Assembly (NCBI GenBank): GCA_000310025.1
Contig: FN648075.1
Location: 361,516 to 413,142 of the forward strand
Source of the DNA: Ectocarpus siliculosus
Taxonomy: Eukaryota; Sar; Phaeophyceae; Ectocarpales; Ectocarpaceae
Reading direction: 5' to 3'
DNA length: 51,627 nt
How positions within the stretch are numbered: the stretch's first letter is position 1; every line of letters begins with the position of its first letter. This document shows positions 11,655-24,029 of this stretch, in pieces. The translations under genes and the position numbers were made by a program. The notes under the pieces were generated by a model. It made no database searches and was not told where the DNA came from. It worked only from the letters and a program-made list of their open reading frames with translations.

Positions 11655-14600
11655 TCACGACCTGTTCAACATACACCGAAGGGCAGGGCTGACCAATATT
11701 TGGCATGGTGAGAGTGGTATCGCTGTGGTCGTGCGCAAAGGGGAAAACACGCTGGATGCCCTAACTAACTTCGTCGTGAGTGAGACCTTGTCGAGGCCGG
11801 CCCGAGGGGAGACCGCTTCCAAAACGGCGAAATCGGTGTAGAAATCTGTGGAGGACACCTGTCGGGAGTATAACCAACCATGTGTGCACATGTGTACATA
11901 CAAAGTGTAGGAAGATATGGCTCCCTCGGGGTATCTTGTCACAAGGAGAGTGACAGGAAATGCACCGTTGGAGATGGATATCTTCCGAAGTCCCTGGCCA
12001 CTTGCCGAAAGTGGAAGCGGAGCGTCTTCGACTCTCCTCTCTCTCTGCTCGCTATGACCACTCTCTCTTTCTACCCTCTTCTCCTCGTTTACATATCACG
12101 AGAGGAAATAGCCTTCCCCTGGCAGTGGGATAATACTGCCAAAGTACCGGCCTCTGTCTCCGACAGTAGCCAGTGTCCTCAAATCTTCCTCTTAAAAAAC
12201 GGATGGAAGCAACGCTACCGTCCCAAAACCTCAAGCTCAACGGCAGTACAAGGTCCTCCAGAGGGGACGGAGTCCCATCTTACCGTGCAAAGGTCTTCGA
12301 TGTCATCGCAGGTCGCCGACTCTCCGCTAACTCGGATGTAGAGGTACTCAGCCCTCTCGTCGTTGGTGCAGTACACCTGCAGGCGGACGATCCTGTTCTC
12401 CAACAGTCCCCGGAGGTTAGGCTCCCAGTTGGCCTGTATCGTGGCTGCGTACAGGTCTCTCTGGGTCGGGTAGAAGACGTGCTTGAGCTCGTGGGTCTCC
12501 CCGTCAGACTTGACAAACTGCGGTGTTTCCCGCCAGAGGTACAACGGACAGGAGAACGAAAGAGCAGAGCGAAGAACGGCCGAGTAGAAAAGAGTAACGC
12601 GGAGGACGTGGGTGAAAGGGTACAGAAGCGAGCCTCTCAAAGCCGTCGTTGCTCCCACCAGACAGGCATGGCGTAGAGCCCGGCTCTCGGGTGAGGCGGA
12701 AAGAGCAGTCTCAAATACTCGTGCGGCGCTGGATTGATAACCGCTCGGCCGCCAGCGGCCATGGACGTCAGCCAACTATGCGAACTGGCTGGTTCGCAGC
12801 CAACAAATGCGTGGCGGGTGTTTGTGACCCACAAAGTCGCGTCGTCTTGGCTATCTCGGTCCTCTCAAATAGAGCAGCGAGTAATTCATTTCACCCCGGT
12901 GCCTTTTCGCGGTGACGTCCATAGCGGCTTCGTGATCAGGTAAGTAAGCTTCGATCAACTCGCCTCGTCTACCCTCCTCTCTCGATACGATCCCCTCTCT
13001 TGACACGGTCTCCCCTTACCTCGGTCTTTGGCACCGCCGAAGCACAAGCATAACTCTCTCAGGGCATCGGCCTACACCAACCTGTGCGAAACATATACCA
13101 CCCCCGATAATGCCACATTAATAACCCTAATAGAGGACCGAGTTTTCTTTCTCCCATTCATGGTGATGTTCATGGTGATGGTCCTTCTATCGGATGATTC
13201 CTCACCGCGTTGTACCAGTAGCCGTCCTCTCCTGAGTACTCCGCCGAATCTCCGTTGCAGTAGGTCTCCGTCGTTGCTCCGGTCTTGGTGACCACTGAGT
13301 TACTCGTCGTCAAGAGGACGTCCCCGGGCGAGTTGGGCACGGCCTCCGGAATGTCGAACGAAGGCAATGCCGGGTCGGAGAACCGGTACCCGGCCGCGGC
13401 TCCGTCGACGTCCGGGGACCAGTTGGTGAACCTGCGGCGCAACCGCGACGTGGTGACAGATAGATCCAATAGTTTTTTTTGGTTATTCTCAAAGTACTCT
13501 GAAAAACGCAGGGAAATTCCCGGAAAACCCGGTGTAGCTTTGTTGGGGGACTTCTCGGTGGCGGTTGAAGTTTGGTTTCGCTAGGCAGAGATACCCAAAG
13601 CATCAATAGGATTTGCATCGATCATGCGCTTTAGTTTCGAAAGGTCAACGGGCGGTCACCGATAGCTTGTTATTTCTCATGGGAAAAAATCCCTTCAGGT
13701 CGTGGTTGATTCGGCAATTTATTAGAGACACAATCCATCGATCCCGCTTCTTCCGGCACCAGGAGGCAACCGAGCGGGGGGCAGGGGGAAGAGGGAGCTT
13801 AAGGGCGAGCGTGTGGGTATTGTAGTGACAGGCACAGTACGGTTTGCTCTTAATTCTGGAGAGAATCTTACTGCACTTTTTTTTGTCAAGGATGGAAGTG
13901 TTCAGTTGATCCTACTCTCTGGTTGGCCACGTCAACACCAACTCTTTTTGTTCAGGTTGCTGCCCGTTGTTGTCGAGGATGGCGGTGTGCCGAACCCCTC
14001 TTCCGATCCTCGGGTTCGACACAAAGAACACCCTATACAACGGAAAATGCACTAGTTCCCTCTCGTGTGGCTAGGCGAGGAGATGATCGGACGGCGTTTC
14101 GAGTGGGAGGCGATGGGTACACTCGACCGCTACTCATTAGCCGGTTTCAACTCACGTCGGCTCGAAGATGACGCAGGAGTCGACGACGACGTTGTCCTCC
14201 GGGCACGTCAGGATCAGCTTTACGTGGTTGTACTGGAGCTGGTTGTAGAGGCTGGGAGCCATCCACGACTCGATCTCCGTCACCCACAGCTCGTTCACCC
14301 CGTCTACCAAGCTCATGTAGAACATGTCTAGGTCGTGGGACTCTCCGTCGATGGTCTCGAACGTCGACCGCCATTCCCCGTTCTTGGGGTCCCAGAACTG
14401 GGCAGAGCTACCCGTGCAGTGGCGCTCCTCGTTCTCTTCTAGTGCGTTCTCTGTTTTTCGGGTTGTGCGATGGGAGTAAAGGGACGCGGAATTCTGGCTA
14501 TGGCCTGGCGTTTTTCTGCTATGTTGGGCGGGGACTTGGGTGCGAGACTGGTACACCTTGGAGGTGGCGTTTCTGCCCAAGCAAACAACGCGCGAAAACT

Positions 14601-17600
14601 CAACCATCATGCATTGCCAAAGCGTTCCACATTTCAACCACCCAAAATGTAATTTCCATTGTCCTGTTCGTCTAAAAACTCAAACGAAAACGGAATGCTT
14701 CTATTTTGGTCAGCCCTCTCCCGCCAGACAACATCCCATGCTTGTTTGCGAAAACGGTAGCAGGAAACAGAGCAGTCGAAACGAATGCGTCTGAGATCCT
14801 TCGAATGATTGGGAGTGTGCAAAACCTGGGATGAAATGTACAGATCGCGGGGCATACCAACCGCCACGGGCACTGCTTGACCGATTCCCGCTCAACGGAA
14901 GCGGTCCGTACTGATCCAGGCCATGACACAACAGCCGGCCCCGTTCGAACCAACCTCTACCAGCTGTGCCGCCCGTCGAAACGGACGTTGTTTGGCTGGT
15001 ACAACCCGCCATTCTTCATACAAAAATCACATTGTTCTCCTACAAATAGTGTGGTCGTCAGCCTACATATAGTCTAGCCCCAACGTTTCATCCATGTAGT
15101 TTTGAGTGGCTTCACCCTCGTTTTCATTCCCCTCTGGGGACCACCTTTGGGGACCACTGCAATGGTTCACGCAGTTCCACCGCTAGAGTGTAAGTCCCAA
15201 GGTTAATGTCCCCGAAACGCTTTTCGCGTGTCATTGTCAGAGCTTGCATGTTCCAGGAAGCTCTCTACACTTCACAGCTACAGCAATCAGGAGGGTTTTG
15301 TGTGTACGAAGCGACAAGCGTAGGCTAGCGATGCGGTGGGTTTCCGGTTGGCACCGCGACCGTGCAGTCGTTAGCCCTAGCAACACTTTTCCCTCGTGGC
15401 CGATGTTTTCCTTTGTGAGGTGGCCCTTGCATGCCCCTCCAATCAAAGGCGACAGACCCCTCCCCAAGAGAGCCGGGGGAGGGGGCTGCGAGACTGAGAA
15501 AATCTAGCTCTGGTGCAATTCGGCAACGAACCATCTCCAAGGATTGAAATGGAACGAGGGTTAGGCTCGCGAGCTCGCGAACGGGCCGCCCGCATCATCG
15601 CATGCTCACTTGTGATAGCCTGTTGACGGAATTCATAAGTGCTCATCGCTCTGAAACCCCCGCAAATTTCGCCGTCGTCGCTCCCGCTGCACTCCTTGTT
15701 ACAATTCGTCGCCTCGCCGAACATGAGGTAGTCGGCGTCGGCGTCCTCCGGGCCGCACCAGCACTGTGTGATGTACTGTGTCCCGAATTGCCTGGACCCG
15801 GCGCACAGCTCTCCGCAGAGCTGCGCGGGCCGCCACCACCCCATCGCGAGCAAGGATATTAACGGCGCGATCGTCCCGTCAACACACGGAAGAGAAACGA
15901 TTTCATCCGAGAGAAGAGAGGTATGTTTGTCCATCAAAAATGTTTTTCCACGTGTGGTCAACTCCACGGTGCCAGAGGGTTGATCGTGTCACTCTTTGCA
16001 TACATTGTAGTGTGCGGAATAGCCTTATTCATGATGGGTCTTATCACCACTGGAAATAAACCAAACACTTGGAATTGTGTCGTACGTAGAGCAGGTGAAG
16101 CATGGGATGCACCGAAGTCCGTCTTGTGAGATCTGGATGCAGCTTGCTGTTCGACTCGCTGAACACCTCACGGCAGATCGCGTCTGGTGCAGGTGCGGTG
16201 GAACCGATATGGTCCATCCCAGCTTTAAATGTGAGACGAGGGTCTACACAGTGCGATTTGTCGTTTTAACTGATAATCCTCTACGCTGCCCGCTCGCTCT
16301 CTCCGTTTCACGCGAGACTGGACACAACACAAAACACAACAAAACAACGACAGACAGCAACAACAACTACTACCACGACTACGGCTACGGCTACGGCTAC
16401 GGCTACGGCTACGGCTACGGCTACGGCTACGACAACGACAATGATGACGACTGTGATGACGACTACGACTACGACGACGGTCACCACGAACACAAACACA
16501 AACGCAAGACACATTCTTCGATGATAAGATCCGCTGCGGATAGCAACAGAAACGGCAATCCCCGCTTTCCCCCCTAAAGGTATCATGCAGACGACCGTAC
16601 GTCGTATGCACACACCTCTGTGGTCATGTGCCAATTCTTTGCCTTCAGCTCCATGATACGGATATATTTTTGGTCCTTGAAACATCCAAGGTAGGTGTAG
16701 TCTGTGGCCGAGGGCGGGGGAGGCGCACACGGGAAGGAGCAGAGATCCCTTTGAGACAGTCCACCGGGGATGACAAATTGTGGGAACTAGCAGATCAGGT
16801 CTGCAGTGGAGGGATTGTGCCATAGGCGTCATTGCGACGCAGGAAGCGGTAGTTGACGTACGAGTATTGTCTAGCGCCATAAGGAGCACGAAACAATCTG
16901 AAATGGGCGAGAGCCTAGGCGGGAGACGTTGACCAAGAAATGATTTTTACTACATGCAGCTGTTTTTTGTTTTCTTGTGTCGTCCTCATCCCTTCTCTCG
17001 CCATTGCTCGCAGGGCTGACTTCCGCTTCAGGATTGAATCGTTTCGTACCGAAGAGATCCAATCTAGACTAACAGAGAGCGGTCTATGCCACTCATCTTC
17101 GTTTTCTTCGCGAAACGGGTCAGTTGTTCCTTCCCTCCAATACGCACATGAAACTGAACTATCTACGGCGGTATTAGCGATCCAGTATTGTTTTGGTGAG
17201 AGTTGAAACTCTGATTTGGTTATGACATGGTTTACACGGGATATCGTTGACTAAATCGGCGGGGGGACCTGTTTAAGTGTGGAAATATTAACGTATTTTC
17301 TGTTGTTCGGAGAATCTATTGTAGATGAAATGGCGCACCGATGGGGAAAAAAGGGAAAAGTTGGTCATCCCGATGGACTAAGTGACTATTACTTCAGACG
17401 ACAAGCTACTGCTTGGAATTCTCTCTTGTGCCTGTTGCCGTGAGTCTTTGGATATCGCCGTTCCTTGAACACGACGGCTCACCAAGCAGTTCGCAGGGCG
17501 CTGGGTTATCATCACCGCAGAACCCGTCGTCACTGTCAACATCTCCCGAGTCGCAGGTGCTGTCCTCGTCAGAGCAGCAATAGACACCATCAGCATCGAC

Positions 17601-20246
17601 TATTCCGTCATACTCGGTGCACGGATCATCTGTTCGTGGCAGAGCGGACAGTTACGGGGCAGCGCACGTTTGACAGGCCGTTGTGTTGGGAAAGTTCGAA
17701 CTTTGACAACACGACAAATCCAGTCGTCCAGGGGTGGTACTGCTGGACGTGCAAACGCGGGGGGGTAATCGATGCTACTTATGAAATAGGCACACGAAGT
17801 ACCCGCACCATCAGATCCCATGACCCCAAACGTAGCAAGAAATCGTGTTTCAGGCGCGCGGTGTGCGGTTTTCCATCACGTTGTTGGTGTGCACATCGTC
17901 TCGGCAAAAAGTCGAACACAAAAACAGTTCTCTTTCTCGTCTTCTCAAATCAAGGCATATTTTCTGGCCCCTCCGCTGTATTGTTTGAATACTAAGTTTC
18001 CCCACATAACAGTCAGGCTAACGATACGTGTATGATATCGACGTGTTGGTGGTGCAAGCCGCTTGCTGCATTGATTTCTGTGCTCGGCATGCCGTCACCA
18101 ACTTACGACCGGTGACCAGTATCAACAGAAAAGACCATAATTTCGTACGAACATATATCATGAGGCACATTTGCGAATCGCGCTTTTGGCTCGCTGCTGT
18201 AAACGCCAAGTTCGTTGAAGTCAATAGACAACAGTAACAACGTGCCAACCATTTGAATAGAATCTGTCGTACACGCCCGGCACTCACCACTCTCTTCGGT
18301 ACTAACGTACCGACTATCGACGACGGCCCACCAATTGCTCCAGAACTCGTCATCTTTCCGGCTGCCGTCCTCATTAAACCCCTCTGACCAGGGCAGACCC
18401 TGGTCTGCCTTTCCGGCCAAAATGAGCGCGTTTCCGACGCCCAGGGAAGCCGAGCTCGTGGGCCCTATGGGTGACGCCGCGTGCACTACAACGGACTGCA
18501 CCTTTTCACCGCTGGAAAATCCGTGAGAACAGTCGTCGACGAACTCATATGGTTCGGTGTAGTTGTAGGGTGTGGCCTCTGTGAAGTTGACCGTGAACTC
18601 GAGGCAGCCATTCTGCAGCGAGCTGGAATGGTCCATCTTCGCGCATGTGATGTTCAGCCGGATCGTGGTGTCGTTGAGGGCCTCGTACAGACTTGGGTCC
18701 ATGTGGGGCTGACAAAATAGTTGTCGATCAACGGGAGAGGGAGGGGGAGATTGTCTCCAAGACACAGAAGAAGAATGGTGCCCCGAGTATTGGGATACGG
18801 TCGTAGGTAGGTCGCAAAAGATACCAGACTCCCTGGGCCCAAATTCAAAGCTCGAATACTCCACAACGAAGATTGCCAGAACCAAACGGTTCGTTCGCGG
18901 AAAGCTTTCAACGCCTTCACTTTCGGCACCCTCGCCGTTCTTGCCGCATGAGCGTTCGAGTTTAGAAAACCGGTCCAGATGGTGTGGCATCTTACAGTAC
19001 GCCACCTACGGTAATGAGGTGGAGCACAAGGCGAACGTGCGTGTCTTTCCCACGCACTGCTGTTCAGCGTGAAGCGATATAGCGTCGCTGGGTCGAGCTG
19101 GAAACAGGATCAAGGACGTAAACAAAGTAGAATTTGGACCGGAAGAAAAATTACGTTTTGCGGCTAGCTATGCTTGTGAGGCAGATGTACGGGCGCTGCT
19201 AGAGTTCAGGAGTGGCATACACGAGGCCACAAGCCTCGAGTCGGGGGGAAGTGTAGGTATTATTTCGGGGGCTATCCGTTGCTGAAGATGGGAGGACATT
19301 GTTTGTCATATTATTGTTGTTGCTGATCTCTTCACATGAAACTCGTATCAGTTGCTAATCCCAAAATCTAGGAAAAACTCTCGGTCCGTGGTCACAAAAA
19401 GTGCTGGCCTAATGTTTGCCATATGAAATTCATAATTTCTCAAAATGGGCACATACCTGGAGGTGGCGGACCCAGAGCTGGTTTTGGTAGGTCGCGTAGA
19501 ACACGTCAACTTCGAGCTCGTCGCCATCGTTCCCAATGTATGTGGTGTTCCACGTGTCGTCCCCTACATGGTAAGCACTCGATTCACCGTTGCAGCTGTG
19601 CAGCGTTCCGTCTGTTGTCGTACATGATGAGCAGAGAACAACAGGCATTGAACATGAACAAATATATCATTATGCAGCAGTAGCATTCGCAGTTCTGGTA
19701 TTTGCGCTACAGTATATGGGTGCTATTGGTTCGAGACTGGCACCCTTGTCCTCCAACAAACCGCCGGCTGGCACCGTTGACGTACCACACGTACACGTGG
19801 ACATTCCAATGTCTGCGCCAGCCAAAGTCATGGCGCACCTGCATCGCGACTACCGCTGCTCGAGTGTACACAATGTCAAGTGCACGCCGAGGCACGCGCA
19901 CCAGTGTAGACTACAAGTACAGCAGTAAATACATGACAATTTCATGCCAACGACGTGGCATTTTCTTTCCGTCACCTTTGCGCTCTCGCTTGATACGTCT
20001 ACTCTGTAATAACGTCGAAATTGACTCACTTTCGTCTTCCTCCACCCATCCTCGTGTGATGATGTTGTTACCGAGGTTGAGCTGGACGTCACCAGGGCTG
20101 TTTGGCCCTGCCTCCGGCAAGCGGAAGTTCGGCAACTGTCCATCGCTGAAAGTGAAGTTACAGGCGTCTGTCGTCGTAAACTGGGAGGCGGACACCGCCG
20201 TCGTGGGCAGCAACGCCACCAACGCGAAGAAGCATTTTTTTAGCAT
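11655..20246 (-). CDS. Secreted multidomain protein: three copies of an uncharacterised domain plus WSC domain
   Basis: Ten minus-strand exons chain with matching phases: 20246-20030, 19611-19457, 18708-18288, 17629-17483, 16701-16616, 15820-15610, 14438-14156, 13431-13206, 12517-12284 and 11858-11655 (the last is least certain). The product is about 725 residues. It starts with a signal peptide (MLKKCFFALVALLPTTAVSA). A repeated unit follows, with signature LPxFxxPEAxPNSPGDV, then C-x-G-x-S-A, DG and L-x-x-x-F-Y, then a PSLY/PNLR-type block ending in V/I-x-L-x-x-x/T-C. It occurs in exons 1-3, exon 7 (lacking the NSPGDV part) and exons 8-9. Exon 4 is an acidic Cys-rich module (DGVYCCSDEDSTCDSGD). 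Exons 5-6 form a WSC domain (YLGCFKDQ; QFGTQYITQCWCG; CSGSDDGEICGG), a family linked to carbohydrate binding at cell surfaces. Several N-glycosylation sequons (NFT, NTT, NDT, NIT, NYT) fit secretion. An extracellular or cell-wall role is inferred. Confidence 0.8.
16379..16432. repeat. (CTACGG)n microsatellite in an intron
   Basis: A run of about nine CTACGG hexamers lies in the intron between the two WSC exons of the secreted-protein gene. It is flanked on both sides by looser CAA and GAC/GAY runs (16325-16480). It produces long artificial reading frames rich in Tyr-Gly or Arg-Ser. Confidence 0.9.
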
Positions 20247-21522
20247 GGCTGTGCAGTTGTATAGACTAGGTCGTTTCGTGGCGCATGATGAATGTACACG
20301 GCTGGTGTACACCGAACTGAAGTACGCGCGTATGGCGTTGATTGCCGGCAAGATGTCGTCACTTGTCGTCAAGCTTGTCGTTTGTCGTACGCATTCGATC
20401 ATACGATTAGACGCGAAAGAGCTAAGCGTTTCATTTGAGCGGGTACAAGAGCGTGTTGAAATACAGCGCATTACCGCTGTAGTGCTGTAGCATGTGCGTA
20501 CAGTAGTAGAATAGATGCAGCTGTATGATTTTTCATTTTTCTTAATAAGACACAACGAATCCATCTCTATCATAGAAAAGAGTCAGAGACAGATTAGCAA
20601 TGAAATCATAGCGCCAGAAAAAGCTACCTGTATGTCTACGATTTCCCAGACAGCATATAGGGACATGATTGATGTATGCAATGATACGTAGATGGGGATG
20701 CGGTGTGATATGTGACGTTTGGTAAAACGTAACATGTGTGACGAGTTCTAGCGAGGAGCTCACGAATGAACTGAGGAGAAGATTGTAATTGTAGCGAGAT
20801 CACGAGGTGTTGCGAGCCCCACCGGGTTCACTCCCCAACTATCCCTCAACATTGTTCGTGAGGTGGATTATGCCATCCTTACGAAGGCTACTGTGGTAGT
20901 ACTCATGTGTGGTTTTGAGCTATGCAGGTGCGCAAGTGCGTGACCGTCCATCGGTCATTGGGATCTTCGGGGTATCTCCGGTATAGTAGAATCTTTGGCA
21001 AGTTGTCGCGCGTTCCGTGCTGTCATGTGTTCCTAGTTCCGAACGTGTCTTGCGACTGTTGCTCGCGTGGCTTTGTGTTTGTGATGCACCTGGGTGTCCA
21101 CTCTCTTCCGTTGCTTGTTGTGTCTACGAGGACGACCAATACAACGACTTTACCATCTCTTCACATTGTCAACCGGGACAACAGCCATGCTCATCCAGCA
21201 GCACTCGGCTTGGGGCCAATCAACAAACATCTCACCTCTGCAAGTACGCTGAAGAAGAAAGAAAGTATAAGTCCAAAGCGGCATCTAGAAACAACATCGA
21301 CTACTCTAGTTCCGTCACTGCTGTCTCAACAGACTTCGGTCTACACAGACTTCGGTCTGCACATCACACAGACTACTGTCTGGAACTGCACATAGGCTCA
21401 ACCGCGTGCAGACACGACCCTAAGGTACAGGGCACCTCGACACGACACATTTCCTACATGGATGGCACGCTAACTGGTGTCTGAAGACTCAACGAGGCCT
21501 CGGCAGAACAAGACCTTCGTCA
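20247..21522. other. Upstream region of the secreted-protein gene and flank of the Copia element
   Basis: No gene was recognised. It should contain the promoter of the minus-strand secreted-protein gene near 20250-20600. The right end holds three small hairpins (21331-21382) and may be degraded Copia terminal sequence, since pol ends at 21489. Confidence 0.4.
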
Positions 21523-23578
21523 CGTACCCAGGGCGCTGTCGTGCTCAGAAAGGAGGAGTGGCAGCAGGGCTGCTGCACACAACAAAAGGGAGCCTTGGTG
21601 AGCATGTCTGTATGTTGCTCCGACGTCGACACAAATTTGATCGAGATGTCCCCCGACCTAAACAATCCACGAATGAAGTGGTACCGCACGTCGATGTGCT
21701 TGCTACGCGCTGAGCTAAGGGGGTTCTGCACCAAGGCCATGGCCCCCTGATTGTCCTCAAGCTCAAGGACATGAATGCTACCGCCACTGGTCTCTGGGGC
21801 AATAAACGAAAGCACTGCACGCACAAACAAAGCTTCTTTCACACCCTCTCCGGCAGCAATGTACTCTGCCTCCGTAGACGACAAAGATACGATAGCTTGC
21901 GTTTTGCTACCGTGGCTAATGGCGGTCCCTCCAACCGTTGTTGCCAGCCCTGACACCGAACGCCTATCCTCAGCGTCGGCGTAGCTAGCGTCCACGTACA
22001 CCGCCAGCCCCAGTCCCGATCCCCGTTTGTAGGTGATCCCGAGGTCCCTCGTCTCTTTGAGGTAGGCGAGGATCTTCCGTATCGCCTTCCAGCGCCTCTC
22101 GGTAGGGGCATGGGCGTGGCGCGCTACCGCACGCACAGCGAACGAGATGTCCGGGCGCGAGAACGTCGACACCCACATCATGCTGCCGATGGCCTCCCTC
22201 ACTGGCCACTCCCCTCCACCCTCGTCATCTCGCTTCGGCCCTAGGTCGGCACCAGGGGAAGCAGGGATGGGGGAGGTCGATTGCACATCAAAGCGATTCA
22301 CGATGCTGTCAATATACGCGGTTTGGGAGATTCTAAGGGTCCCAGCCTCTAGGTCTCTCTCAACGGCACACCCGTCGAACCACACACACTCTCCAAGGTC
22401 TTTGGTGGGGAATGCCTTGTTGAGGGAAGCGAGCAACTCCTTGCAATCATCATCAGACCCAGCCACCAAAATGTCATCCGCATAAATCACGATAATCATC
22501 ACCACGACATCGTCTTCCATCTTGCGGAAGACGCACGGGTCCGCCTTGCACTGCTCGAACCCGTTTTCTACAAGCGTGTCGGCAGCGTGGTACCCCCACT
22601 GCCTGCCGCTCTGCTTCAAGCCGTAAATAGCACGCTCAGCCTTCACAACTTTGTGGGATTTTTCCCCGCACCCCGCGGGGAGCCTCAAGAACACATCCTC
22701 GTCTAACTTAGCGTGTGTAAACGCCTGCTTGACATCCCAGTGGTTGAGTTTCAATGATTTCTCATTGGCTACCGCAAGCATCAGTTTAATGGATGCGGAT
22801 GATGGGCAAGGGGAGGATGAGTAGAAGTACTCCACATTCGGAATTTGCGAAAAACCCCTAGCGACCAGACGCGCTTTGAACTTCTCGATTTTCCCCTCCT
22901 TGTTCGTCTTCCAAGTAAAACGCCACTTAGAACTCACAGGTCTACGCCCCTCTGGCGTACCGTCTACGAATGAAAAGGTTCCCGTGTCCAAGTGCCCATC
23001 AAACTCTTCCCTCATGGCCTGTTCCCATCCCTCTCTGTCCACAGACTTGACAACGCCGGCTACGGTCATGGGGGGGGATTCAACGTCACTCGGACGCTTG
23101 CCTATGGGGGATTCTGTACTCGGCTCGGTCGACGCCAGGGCCCTCACGAAGGCGTCTGGAGAGTTGAGCACGAGGTCCTCCGCTCCCAGCAGGAAGTCCT
23201 CGGCCTCTTGGCGCGCGATGTTGGCCTCCTCCGCGCGCTCGCACAGCAGCGCTTGCACCGCCCTCGTCTCTAGCCCTTCCACCACGTCGACCACACACGC
23301 GAGCATCCAGTGGGTGTACTCCTCCGTGCTATTGATGGGCAGGGTGGGCAGCCCGGCCGCCGACGCATGGCGGGCGAGCAGACCTTCGGCACTCGTTGGC
23401 GACGGCGACGACTCGTACCTCTTGTTCCGGCGAGGGTTCTCCCTGAGTCGGCGGCTGGTGAGTTCGGCCGGCTCGCCAAAGCGGGCGAGCTTCCGTTCCT
23501 CGGGCCCGCGGAGCGCCGGGATATCCGTGTCGCTGACGCTGTCGCTGTCACTGCCGCTGTCACTACCGCTGCCGCCAC

Positions 23579-23614
<36 letters not shown>

Positions 23615-24023
23615 TGACGCCGCCACCGCGGCTGCTGCTGCTGCTGCCGCGGTCGTCCTCGCCGCCGCCCACATCGGCCATCCCGGTCGACGTGGTAGAT
23701 GGGGCGATGCTCGCGCCCTCCCTGCTCGAGGGGGCGCCATCGCCAGCGTCGCCCGCGCCCGACTCCTGGGGCGCGGCCGCCGGCTCCGGGTTTACCGTCG
23801 TGTCAAGGTGGAAGCCTCCATCCTCAGGTTCTCCCTCCGCCCTCCCTCCACCATGGCATGACGCACCCTCCCCGCCCTCGTGCTCCCCAGTCGTGAGCTC
23901 CTCGTCCTCCTCTGCAATGGGAGGCAGCGGCTGGGGGTGCGCGGTCGGGGCGGCGGGCACAGATTGCCAGGTGAAGTTGCGAGTGGTGATCGCTTGGCGT
24001 TTTCGTCCAGGATGCGCACGCAA
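21489..24023 (-). pseudogene. Copia reverse transcriptase and RNase H
   Basis: This is one open frame of about 840 codons. An acidic Ser-rich linker comes first, encoded partly by a CAG/CTG trinucleotide run at about 23578-23610. The RT domain follows: WKTNKEGKIEKFKARLVARG, LNHWDVKQAFTHAKLDEDVF, IYGLKQSGRQWG and the catalytic IYADDILVAGS (YADD). RNase H motifs are YVDASYADAEDRRSVSG, SLSSTEAEYIAAGEG, LEDNQGA and KHIDVRYHFIR. The protein ends after HTDMLTKAPF, where the 68-bp terminal repeat begins, so the last residues overlap the presumed LTR. The frame itself is intact; it is called a pseudogene because upstream pol is broken. Confidence 0.92.
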
Positions 24024-24029
24024 TCACGG

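Noticed and set aside
16225-16889. Reading frames rich in Arg-Ser, Val-Ala or Tyr-Gly
   Set aside because: Produced by the CTACGG microsatellite in an intron.
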